Below, piece after piece: positions 38,925-46,761 of a stretch of DNA of 64,000 bases; within the stretch, counting starts at the first letter, position 1, and each line of letters starts with the position of its first letter. The stretch is from Lachnospiraceae bacterium. Its GTDB lineage: Bacteria > Bacillota > Clostridia > Lachnospirales > Lachnospiraceae. A model generated the notes under the pieces. It did not search any database. It was given only the letters and a program-made list of their open reading frames with translations, and was not told the origin of the DNA. The position numbers were made by a program, and so were the translations under genes. Where the stretch lies: assembly GCA_910574885.1 (NCBI GenBank), contig CAJTDD010000014.1:10304-74303 (forward strand), written 5' to 3'.

Positions 38925-40241
38925 TTAAAAAACATATTTTTCCCAATATCTGTAATTACTTGTTATTTCATTTTCAGAATAAAAATGTTCATACTTGGAA
39001 TTATGATTATAATAATAATCAAAATAATCCCGTGGGAGTCTTACATTTTTTTTGAATTTTTCGTATGTATAAGCATACATTTTTTCGGATGCTTTATTTC
39101 TATTTATAAGATTATATTTTTCATCAGATATAAAATCAGAAATTACTTCTTCCAAAGATGATAAACATTCCATTTTTACGATTAATATTTGCACATTTTT
39201 CTCTTCTATTATCACGTATCCTTTCTGTTTATCAAAAGCGTAGTTATATATATCGATTCCAAAAACTTCCTTTATTTCATAGTCAAACCATGAAAAAACA
39301 TCTAATTTACAGTCAGTAATTAAATTTGCTAAATTTCTAAAAGAATGATTCAGCGTTTTTTTCCATGGAGAACATCTTTTTTTCAATTCTTGCGTCCCTA
39401 AGCTCACGTTTGAATCTCCATATAACCAAAAAATATTGTTATTAAAATCATGAAAAGGCCAAAAATGAAGGTCGCTATTCTGAAAAAAAGCTGCTATATC
39501 ATGAGAAATCGGTTCTCTGACCGCAGAAATAATTTTTATTTTTTTCTTTCTGATATTTTGTAAATAAAATTCCAAACTATTTCTATCAGTATCTGAAAGT
39601 TTATGTGCAGTTGTCAAAGAATGAAATTGAATACTTTTATTCTGGATGGAATTACATATACTTTGTGAGCCTACTTTTCCCGGCTGATAAATCCAGATAT
39701 AGTCCTCAGGTGTCAAAGCAGCATTAACAAGTTGATCTACAGCATATATTTTTAATTCCTGAAAAAAAATATATTGTCCTGCATCCATTCCTGCTTTAAG
39801 CTTTATTTTAAATTTTTCTGGCAAACCAGATTCATTCATATGTAGTTTAATGGATGTATAAAACCCATAAATTGTACAAACTTTTGTTGCCTCAAATTTC
39901 TTACACATATGCAGCATTTCTTTATAATAAATATCACTTGCAATAATTAGCAAATAACATTTATTATTAAACTTATCTAAAATATTTGATATAGATTGCA
40001 CTTCCATATTGTGAAATCTTTTGTTTGTAATTTCCGTTTGGCATATGATTGCCGGGGTGATTCCAATTTCTTCCAAACAGTTAAAGACTTCTTCTGCCCA
40101 ATGACCGGCTCCATAAATAATTATTTTTGATTTAAAAAGAATCGTTAAATCGTCAATCAATTCATAATCTATTATCGTCATATTTAACACCCATTCCATT
40201 TTCATTTTAAATAAGGCACATTGGTCATCGAAACTATACAT
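38925..40241 (-). CDS. putative sulfotransferase with Rossmann-like module
   Basis: 438 aa, paralogous to the protein encoded at 36451-37782. Module at ~37-140: KIIIYGAGHWAEEVFNCL. PAPS-type motifs: WIYQPGKVGSQSICNSI and IISAVREPISHDIAAFF. C-terminus EKMYAYTYEKFKKNVRLP, KYEHFYSENE, like its paralogue. It is the first gene of the glycan array. The start is unsure: no good ribosome site precedes the ATG at 40241, and the ATG at 40181 (MTIIDYEL) would also keep the whole module. Upstream are the 56-bp hairpin repeats. Confidence 0.68.
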   Translation of the reverse strand: MYSFDDQCALFKMKMEWVLNMTIIDYELIDDLTILFKSKIIIYGAGHWAEEVFNCLEEIGITPAIICQTEITNKRFHNMEVQSISNILDKFNNKCYLLIIASDIYYKEMLHMCKKFEATKVCTIYGFYTSIKLHMNESGLPEKFKIKLKAGMDAGQYIFFQELKIYAVDQLVNAALTPEDYIWIYQPGKVGSQSICNSIQNKSIQFHSLTTAHKLSDTDRNSLEFYLQNIRKKKIKIISAVREPISHDIAAFFQNSDLHFWPFHDFNNNIFWLYGDSNVSLGTQELKKRCSPWKKTLNHSFRNLANLITDCKLDVFSWFDYEIKEVFGIDIYNYAFDKQKGYVIIEEKNVQILIVKMECLSSLEEVISDFISDEKYNLINRNKASEKMYAYTYEKFKKNVRLPRDYFDYYYNHNSKYEHFYSENEITSNYRYWEKYVF

Positions 40242-40290
40242 TTTAATTACTCGATGATGCAGATTATTCTGCTTCGCTCCCTGCTACATC

Positions 40291-40437
40291 ATGTCTTGTC
40301 ACCAACCGCAGGTTGATGACCTGCGTGCGCATCAGCGCACTTCCTTATGTCTTGTCACCAACCGCAGGTTGATGACCTGCGTGCGCATCAGCGCACTTCC
40401 TTATGTCTTGTCACCAACCGCAGGTTGATGACCTGCG
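40291..40437. repeat. three tandem 56-bp repeats with two hairpins each
   Basis: Units start at 40291, 40347 and 40403; the third ends after 35 nt. The first two are identical. Each full unit holds two short perfect hairpins, GCAGGT-TGATG-ACCTGC and GTGCGC-ATCA-GCGCAC. They lie in the leader of the sulfotransferase/glycan operon and downstream of the TnpB-like gene. There are no variable spacers, so it is not a CRISPR array. The copy number may vary. No recognised regulatory RNA fits. Confidence 0.9.
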
Positions 40438-40439
40438 AT

Positions 40440-40600
40440 ATGTTCACAGGGTCTTGGCATACCCAATACACAGACATTTGAAATCTCTCAAATTCTGCCT
40501 TCTAATGCCGTAAATAATATTTTTATATCATGAACCGCACCTTCTAGTCCTCTCGGTTAAACCCAGGCTCATCACCAGAATTTATCTAAATGGCAGTTCT
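40440..40600 (-). ncRNA. candidate omega-RNA-type region 3' of the TnpB-like gene
   Basis: TnpB guide RNAs come from the 3' end of the gene and the sequence beyond it. On the minus strand, the 160 nt after the stop contain AACCG ... CGGTT and other short pairings (around 40530-40560), then AT-rich sequence, then the 56-bp repeats. This is an inference from position; no scaffold consensus was checked. Confidence 0.25.
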
Positions 40601-41916
40601 TATGATCCATACAATACTCCTTCACCCTGCCCCCTCTTTTTTGCATTGCGGGCGGTGTTGGTCTTTTCTTCTTCGCAGTATCCGCATATGGAACAGTAAA
40701 ACTTTCCCTCTAACTTGGTCCCCATACTTCCACAATTACTGCATTCGTTACTGATATCTTTTCCTAGTACCTCTATAATCTCAACAGAAAGCTCCCTGCA
40801 CTTTTGTGTAAGCCTTTTCCGGATATAACCTCTTTGCCATAAGGTCATGGAATTGTTGATCTTCTTATTGCTTCCTCCACCCTGTGGTTTCGGAAGCTTC
40901 ACAAGATAGAGCGTTTCCGGCTTTTCTGTGCGCAAGAATCGGTTTAGTTCCTGATTGATATAGCTGTGCATTTGTTCCTGGAGCCTTCCTTTTTTTGCAT
41001 TGTATTTTTTTCGTCCGGGATTGCTTGATTTATTCTGGTTGTATTTTCCTGTCTGGGCACGCATCCATTCTGCATATTCTGTCTGGTATTTCCCAAGTTC
41101 TTTTCCGTAATGGTGTCCTTGGTCTGTTGTAAGCATCGTATAGATTCCAAACGCCACCCCAACCTGTTCCGAGTACTCTGCGAATTTATGTACTGCAACT
41201 TTTACAGGAACTTTAATTTCCAGTCTGTTCTCCTCAGGATATAATTTAACATACAACTGGGACTGGTACTGATTGCGATCAGTCAAAGGAACAAAAATCC
41301 GCTTTCTCTTCTCTTTTGTGGAAATATAAATCCCGGAATCTGCATAGCGGTATGCACGCTCTGCAACAGAAAATCCTGTTGTTTTTTCTGTGTGTTCCTT
41401 CACATGGTATTTTCGGACTTGCCTGCGCAGATAACGATATATTTTCTCCGCATCTATTCCAATTAAAAGTTCATCTGACTTCGCCTGGATTTTCTCCGGT
41501 AACTTCATGGGCTTTCTATTTAATGCCGCATCAAAGGCGTTATTGACTTTTAGCAGAAAGCGAAGATAATGTTTTTCTTCTTCTGTCAGCTTCTGGTTTA
41601 CAGCGATCAGTTTCAGAAGCTTGGATTTTGTTCTGGTCCACTGGCTCTTGATATCTCCCAGTGCGTCAAAGACTGCCAGATAAAAATATACTGACGGCAT
41701 TGCCAGCTCTGCCCGAAGCCCGCTTCTGGTCATCTCATTTTGTACCGTATATCCCGGATAAATCTTGGATAAACTGGCGATGCCCCCATAACGGCTATAT
41801 ACATAATTCTTCACCTTTTTATAATCCTCTGCAATCTCCATTAATTTCTGCATATCAGTCTCTGGGATTGGCTCTTTGCTATACTGGTGAACAGTCTTGC
41901 ATATCTTCTCAGGCAA
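40600..41916 (-). CDS. TnpB-like (IS200/IS605) protein predicted to be nuclease-inactive
   Basis: 438 aa. C-terminal zinc ribbon CSNCGSMG ... CSICGYC and the region around it are TnpB-like, and the N-terminal ~200 residues are helical. The three RuvC acids seem lost: the usual Asp of VGxDxG is Ala255 (VGVAFG), the Glu of the xxEDL strand is Val339 or Lys340 (LYLVKLP), and the last Asp before NAAxN is Lys418 (EEKTNTARN). TTG start with a G-rich ribosome site. No TnpA partner. It may be an RNA-guided binder like the TldR repressors, or a family with a rearranged site. Confidence 0.7.
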   Translation of the reverse strand: MPEKICKTVHQYSKEPIPETDMQKLMEIAEDYKKVKNYVYSRYGGIASLSKIYPGYTVQNEMTRSGLRAELAMPSVYFYLAVFDALGDIKSQWTRTKSKLLKLIAVNQKLTEEEKHYLRFLLKVNNAFDAALNRKPMKLPEKIQAKSDELLIGIDAEKIYRYLRRQVRKYHVKEHTEKTTGFSVAERAYRYADSGIYISTKEKRKRIFVPLTDRNQYQSQLYVKLYPEENRLEIKVPVKVAVHKFAEYSEQVGVAFGIYTMLTTDQGHHYGKELGKYQTEYAEWMRAQTGKYNQNKSSNPGRKKYNAKKGRLQEQMHSYINQELNRFLRTEKPETLYLVKLPKPQGGGSNKKINNSMTLWQRGYIRKRLTQKCRELSVEIIEVLGKDISNECSNCGSMGTKLEGKFYCSICGYCEEEKTNTARNAKKRGQGEGVLYGS

Positions 41917-42039
41917 TCTGTATCCCCCCCTTCCTTATAGAAGAATCTGTCCCTGATTTTTTTCATTCATAAAAATCCATACGCCTGACAGATTCTCAAA
42001 ATCCAGGTCGCACTTTCGGTAAATGAACATCCTCTATCA

Positions 42040-42069
42040 GATTTTCGTAGAATATCAAATTCTACGAAA
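42040..42069 (-). repeat. integrase-flanking 30-bp site, copy 1 (palindromic)
   Basis: Read on the minus strand it begins TTTCGTAGAATTTGATATTC and matches the copy at 43451-43480 at 28 of 30 positions. This copy is itself a near-perfect palindrome (TTTTCGTAGAAT with ATTCTACGAAAA), as expected for a tyrosine recombinase core site. It lies 48 nt beyond the integrase stop. Confidence 0.7.
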
Positions 42070-42117
42070 AGTGATTTTTCCCCCTGTCTTTTTGCGCCCT
42101 GTAGCTCATCTGACCAT

Positions 42118-43239
42118 TTATTTGACGGTAAATAACTTGGAAAGCCGATTCATATTTTCGGTTTTCAATGCCATTGTCGGATGTACATAACGGTTCATCG
42201 TAATAGATACACTTGCGTGCCCAAGGATCTCGCTCAGGCTTTTCACATCGAACCCCAACTCAATACATCTTGTGGCGAACGTGTGACGGATTGCATGAAA
42301 ATTTGCGTCAGAGATATTGCAGGATGAAAGAATCCCTTTGAAATGGTTTTGCATTGTTCTAGGTTCCACAAAGCGTTCCTGTTCACACGTGAGAAGAAAT
42401 GTCTCTGGCGTATGGTATTTTTTGAGCAGCCCTATCATTGCCTCCGGCAGCGGAATGGTACGAATAGAGCATACACTTTTCGGCGTGAATATCCGAACTT
42501 CTGTTTTGTATTTCGCTGATCCGTCTATCCGAATCCTCTGCATTGTTTTCCGCACATGCATTTTTCCCTCTTCAAGACTAAAATCATCCCAGGTCAGCGC
42601 ACATAATTCTCCGATTCGGACACCCGTAAAAAAACAGAGCAAAATCCCTAGCGCAATCGGATTCATATTTTCGTACAGATATGCAAGAAGACTGTCCTGC
42701 TCTTTTGCGCTGAATACACGGATTTCTTTTTGCTCCCGCCTGATATTGATACATTCTGGAGAGAATGATACGGTGAAGTTCCGTTTCAGAGCGTAAATCC
42801 GAATGCTGTTCATAGTAGACAGAACCTCCGCGACCGTAGACGGCGAAAGGCCCTGCTGTTTTGCCCCTCCGTTTGACAGTAAAGCATTTATAAAGTCAAT
42901 AATATTCTGATTAGTAATTTCAGAAAATTCTCTTTCGCCAAATTCGGGAAGGATATAGCAACGGAGTAAATCGCCATATTTGTTTATCGAAGAAGCTTTA
43001 AGCGTTCCCGACATTGATGCAAGCCAGTGATTTCCAATTTCCTCCATGCTCCCAGCGGATACAATATGTGGTTTTTGGTTTAAATTCTTTTTCACATCGT
43101 CAAGCTTCTTTTTTACTTCCCTGTAGTTTCTGGCGTAAACTGAACCATAGTGGACTTTTCCACCCTCCCGTTTCTTGATATAGCGGCCTTCCCAGCGCCC
43201 ATCTTTTCTCTTATAAATATTTTCACCTTTTCGCGGCAT
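42118..43239 (-). CDS. tyrosine-type site-specific integrase (Tn916/phage type)
   Basis: 373 aa. N-terminal arm-binding domain (ENIYKRKDGRWEGRYIKK), SAM-like core-binding domain (~60-165), catalytic domain with FTGVRIGELCALTW (Arg), FHAIRHTFATRC (His-x-x-Arg), LGHASVSITMNRYVH (His and Tyr), all intact. ATG 43239 has AAGGAGG 8 nt upstream; the frame is open further up but without a better start. No excisionase or phage genes are nearby. It is flanked by inverted 30-bp sites, so it may invert its own segment or be the last relic of an island. Confidence 0.85.
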   Translation of the reverse strand: MPRKGENIYKRKDGRWEGRYIKKREGGKVHYGSVYARNYREVKKKLDDVKKNLNQKPHIVSAGSMEEIGNHWLASMSGTLKASSINKYGDLLRCYILPEFGEREFSEITNQNIIDFINALLSNGGAKQQGLSPSTVAEVLSTMNSIRIYALKRNFTVSFSPECINIRREQKEIRVFSAKEQDSLLAYLYENMNPIALGILLCFFTGVRIGELCALTWDDFSLEEGKMHVRKTMQRIRIDGSAKYKTEVRIFTPKSVCSIRTIPLPEAMIGLLKKYHTPETFLLTCEQERFVEPRTMQNHFKGILSSCNISDANFHAIRHTFATRCIELGFDVKSLSEILGHASVSITMNRYVHPTMALKTENMNRLSKLFTVK

Positions 43240-43450
43240 ACACACTTCCTCCTTTTTGACCATAATTTTGACAGCAAATAGATTCATTTTCACTAAAAAA
43301 ATCATTTAATCACTAAAGGAATCTGTGGAAAAAGCCGATATGATATCATAGGGAATGGTATTTCAGGGGAAAAATGTAAAATAAGTAAAACGTATTGACA
43401 GATTTTATACCGTTCTTTATAATAAATAGAGTATTTTCACTAAAACTAGC

Positions 43451-43480
43451 TTTCGTAGAATTTGATATTCCAAGAAAATC
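43451..43480 (+). repeat. integrase-flanking 30-bp site, copy 2
   Basis: 28 of 30 identical to the inverted copy at 42040-42069; the two mismatches are both in the right arm, so this copy is less palindromic. It lies upstream of the integrase start. Confidence 0.7.
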
Positions 43481-43571
43481 CATTGTTAAAAAGTTCATTT
43501 TGAGGTACTATTGTTATCTCGAATTCTTTAATAATTCATTGATAAATCACAATGTCGTTAACATAATAAAA

Positions 43572-43629
43572 AGAACAATACCGGATAGCCTTACACCCTC
43601 CCATGGGATAAGGCATCCGATATTGTTCT
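43572..43629. other. long imperfect hairpin, 21-22 nt arms
   Basis: 43572-43593 (AGAACAATACCGGAT...) pairs with 43609-43629 with one bulge and one mismatch, loop about 15 nt. No T-run follows, so it is not a standard terminator. It lies in the gene-free 43240-43809 stretch, which otherwise shows only AT-rich sequence and the site at 43451. Confidence 0.55.
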
Positions 43630-43809
43630 GGGAACCAATCCTGATATTCGGCATAATTTGATAACTTGACGAAAAGACTTATTGAAGTACAATTATAATA
43701 ATGTGGCAAATGTACTCAGAACGTAGTAAAATGTCAGTATAGTAAGCGCTTGAACGCAGTTTCTGGATGCATAAGAGTAGTTGTGAAGCCAAAAGTAAGG
43801 AGAAAAAAG

Positions 43810-44478
43810 ATGCTGAAAAAAAGAGAGTTAGGATTACTGACGATGGAACTGGAAACAGAGTCCCTGGATCCAGAGATTTACCGGTATCAGACGAAATATG
43901 GGATATCAGTCGTATATTTTATGTTTGACCCAGAGCTAATAAGAAAGTTTATATTCGAGCCAGTCTATCTCAGCCCGGAAGATGTAAAATGTGAAGGAAT
44001 GTCGGAAGAAGAGATATTCCAGGCTATTTTGGAAAGTACAGTTACCATTATGCATACAGAAATTATTCCATTTTCAGAGTATTTCAGAGAATTTGAACAA
44101 TTCTGTGAGGATAAGAAAAAGATTCCGATTATTAGAGGAATTGCGAGGGCAATGGAGTCGGTAGAGGATGAGAAGAAGGTGTGGTGTGTGACGGGAGCGC
44201 CCAGAGAGCGTTGTGCGTCCGGGGCATTATACCATCCGCTGCTTAGAGCGTTTTGTGAAACCCACGGATGTGCAGGGCTGTTAATCGGGTTCAGTGACAA
44301 TGATTTTGCATATTTAGGAGAGGACAATCCGCAGATTGCTTCGATTATGCCGTCGCTGGTACATGAGCTTAGTCATGTGGTGGAAGGCGCGAAGGAACTT
44401 TTGGATCTCAAGATTCTTAAATATGATTATAAAACGGACACGATGAGTGAATTTAAGGATAGTGAAAACTATCTTTAA
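43810..44478 (+). CDS. DUF5688-like hypothetical protein
   Basis: 222 aa, soluble. GMSEEEIFQAILESTVTI, then YHPLLRAFCETHGCAGLLIGFSD and PSLVHELSHVVEG resemble DUF5688 proteins (weak internal match, no characterised member). The ATG at 43810 has AAGGAG upstream; an in-frame GTG-type reading from 43750 has none. Base use is already like the following GH42 gene. Function unknown. Confidence 0.55.
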   Translation: MLKKRELGLLTMELETESLDPEIYRYQTKYGISVVYFMFDPELIRKFIFEPVYLSPEDVKCEGMSEEEIFQAILESTVTIMHTEIIPFSEYFREFEQFCEDKKKIPIIRGIARAMESVEDEKKVWCVTGAPRERCASGALYHPLLRAFCETHGCAGLLIGFSDNDFAYLGEDNPQIASIMPSLVHELSHVVEGAKELLDLKILKYDYKTDTMSEFKDSENYL

Positions 44479-44533
44479 GTAAAAGTAATGTTTTGGGCAA
44501 CACGGAATAATGATTAGGTTTGGAGGGATATTC

Positions 44534-46558
44534 ATGGCGTACGGAAGTAACGTAAAAGAAATTCTATATGGAGGAGATTACAATCCAGAACAATGGACCG
44601 AAGAGGTCTGGCAGGAGGATATGCGCATGATGAAGAAGGCGCATATTAACATAGTCACGCTCAATGTGTTCAGTTGGGCGTCCTTACAGCCGAATGAAGA
44701 CACTTATTGTTTCCAGCGATTGGATAGGATAATGGAATTGGTGCGGGAAAATGGCCTTAAAGTCTGCATGGCAACGGCAACTGGCGCACATCCGGCGTGG
44801 ATGGCGAGACGGCATCCGGATATTCTCAGAACTGGGGCGGACGGGTTAAAAAGGACGTTCGGCGGGCGGCATAATTCCTGCCCCAACAGTCCGACGTACC
44901 GTATGTACGCGCCCAGGCTTGCAAGTGAGCTGGCGAAGCGGTATAAGGATTATGATAATATTGTTGCATGGCATGTATCCAATGAGTTTGGAGGGGAATG
45001 CCACTGTGAGAATTGTGAAAAGGCGTTCCGGGAGTGGCTCAAGGAGAAGTATGGTACGATTGAAGAATTGAACCGTTGTTTTTATACGGAATTCTGGGGG
45101 CATACGTTCTATGACTGGGAGGAGATTGTACTTCCGAATTTGAAGAGTGAGCATTTTATCCATGGGGATGCGGGAGAGCGGACGATGTTCCAGGGGATTT
45201 CTTTGGATTACCGGAGATTTATGTCGGATAGTATCCTGGATTGTTTCCGGCTGGAATATGATGCGATTAAGAAGGAGATGCCGGACATCCCGATTACGAC
45301 GAACCTGATGGGATTCTTTAAAGACTTGGATTACCAGAAATGGGCACGGGAGATGGATTTTGTGTCTTGGGACAGTTATCCGGAACCGCAGGACAGCCCG
45401 GCGGCGGTTGCAATGCGGCATGACTTGATGCGGGGAATTAAGGGGCAGCAGTCATTTGTCCTGATGGAGCAGACGCCGAGCGTGACGAACTGGCACCATT
45501 ATAATAAGCTGAAAAGACCGGGGGATATGCGGCTCTTGAGTCTTCAGGCGGCGGCCCATGGGGCGGATGCGATTCAGTTTTTCCAAATCCGCAGGGGGCG
45601 CGGGGCATGTGAGAAGTATCACGGCGCTGTGATTGACCATGCGGGCAGGGATGATACCCGGGTGTTTCTGGAGGTGGAGGCTCTCGGAAAGGAACTTATG
45701 GATTTGAAGGACGCATTTTTAGAAGGAAGGACGCCTTCTGAGACTGCGATCGTGTTTGACTGGGATAACTGGTGGGCAGTGGAGTATTCGGCTGGGCCGA
45801 GTGTCCTTATGAAATATCTGGATGCGGTTCAGGATTATTATACGGCTGCTTTTGAGCAGAATGTGCCGGTGGATATTATCAGTGTGGAAGATGATCTGTC
45901 TCCGTATAAGGTGGTGATTGCGCCGCTGCTCTATATGACGAAGGCTGGATACGCAAATAAGGTAAATCAGTATGTAGACGGGGGAGGAACATTTATCACG
46001 ACGTATTTTTCCGGGATTGTGGACGAGCATGACCTTGTGTTTGAGGGAGGATATCCGGGTGAGCTTAGGGATGTGCTTGGAATATGGGTAGAGGAAAATG
46101 ATGCGCTGCCCCAAGGGGAAAGTAACTCGTTTACCTATGACGGTGTGAAGTATCCGGCTACGATGCTGTGCGATTTGATGCATTTGGAAGATGCGCAGGA
46201 GGTTAGCGAGTATGAAAAGGATTTCTATCGAGGCACGCCTGTTTTGACCAGGAACCATTATGGAAACGGAACTGCTTATTATGTGGGAACGCGGTCAGAC
46301 GCGGAATTTTATCGGCATTTTTTAAGAAATGTGTTTCAGGAGGCTGGCGTTATGCCGGTTATGGATACCCCGGATGATGTAGAGGCAGCGGTACGTGTCA
46401 ATGAGAAGGGGAGTACACTGTTCTTGCTTAACCATGGGAAGGAGAGCAAGACGGTTGTTCTGGACAGAGATTGCCGGAGTCTTTGCGATGGGAAGGAGTA
46501 TAAGAGGGGAGATCGTTTGGAATTAGAGGGGAAGGAAGTTGTGATCCTGAGAAATTGA
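44534..46558 (+). CDS. GH42 beta-galactosidase
   Basis: 674 aa, typical for family 42. N-terminal TIM barrel ILYGGDYNPEQWTEEVWQED, acid/base Glu151 in WHVSNEFGGEC, nucleophile Glu312 in VLMEQTPS, then the trimerisation domain (~395-600) and a small C-terminal beta domain. Zn-type cysteines (GECHCENCEKAF) are present, as in most members. No signal peptide: it acts on galactosides inside the cell. ATG 44534 follows GGAGGG by 7 nt. No lactose transporter is adjacent. Confidence 0.93.
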   Translation: MAYGSNVKEILYGGDYNPEQWTEEVWQEDMRMMKKAHINIVTLNVFSWASLQPNEDTYCFQRLDRIMELVRENGLKVCMATATGAHPAWMARRHPDILRTGADGLKRTFGGRHNSCPNSPTYRMYAPRLASELAKRYKDYDNIVAWHVSNEFGGECHCENCEKAFREWLKEKYGTIEELNRCFYTEFWGHTFYDWEEIVLPNLKSEHFIHGDAGERTMFQGISLDYRRFMSDSILDCFRLEYDAIKKEMPDIPITTNLMGFFKDLDYQKWAREMDFVSWDSYPEPQDSPAAVAMRHDLMRGIKGQQSFVLMEQTPSVTNWHHYNKLKRPGDMRLLSLQAAAHGADAIQFFQIRRGRGACEKYHGAVIDHAGRDDTRVFLEVEALGKELMDLKDAFLEGRTPSETAIVFDWDNWWAVEYSAGPSVLMKYLDAVQDYYTAAFEQNVPVDIISVEDDLSPYKVVIAPLLYMTKAGYANKVNQYVDGGGTFITTYFSGIVDEHDLVFEGGYPGELRDVLGIWVEENDALPQGESNSFTYDGVKYPATMLCDLMHLEDAQEVSEYEKDFYRGTPVLTRNHYGNGTAYYVGTRSDAEFYRHFLRNVFQEAGVMPVMDTPDDVEAAVRVNEKGSTLFLLNHGKESKTVVLDRDCRSLCDGKEYKRGDRLELEGKEVVILRN

Positions 46559-46618
46559 CCGGATTTGTTACGAGAGTATTATCGTTTCAGGCGAAGCGAT
46601 ATAATGGTGCGGCAAAAC

Positions 46619-46647
46619 TTTACACATTTGGCATATTTTAGTATAAT
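46619..46647 (+). promoter_or_regulatory. sigma-A promoter of the GH13 gene
   Basis: TTTACA (46619-46624), 17-nt spacer, TATAAT (46642-46647), then an untranslated leader of about 110 nt to the GH13 start. Confidence 0.75.
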
Positions 46648-46761
46648 AGGGGTGACAGGAAGGAATTGGTATGATTAAGGTTTCTTTTTGTGTCTACTCG
46701 CCCTTCGGGTATGTGATACAGGATATCCGGAGGAGATAAATTTATGGAATGAGGAAGTACT

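Noticed and set aside
36451..40241. the two sulfotransferase-like proteins as glycosyltransferases
   Set aside because: They lack a DxD or GT-B sugar-nucleotide site and instead show P-loop-like QPGK and VREP motifs.
40291..40437. CRISPR array reading of the 56-bp repeats
   Set aside because: The units abut without variable spacers, there are only two and a half copies, and no cas genes are present.
5659..43470. AATTTGATATT shared by the AraC site and the integrase sites
   Set aside because: The shared core is 11 AT-rich bases, the flanks differ, and the functions are unrelated; most likely chance.
18715..43480. tRNA-Ala 3' end as attachment site for the integrase at 42118
   Set aside because: I looked for a second copy of the T-arm/acceptor end around 43.2-43.8 kb and saw none; the integrase has its own pair of inverted sites instead.
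43395..43661. 88-codon open frame upstream of the DUF5688 gene
   Set aside because: No ribosome site, no known domain, and it spans the 30-bp site and the long hairpin; it is chance coding in AT-rich DNA.
43666..43699. promoter TTGACG ... TATAAT before the DUF5688 gene
   Set aside because: The spacer is 22 nt, too long for a normal sigma-A promoter.
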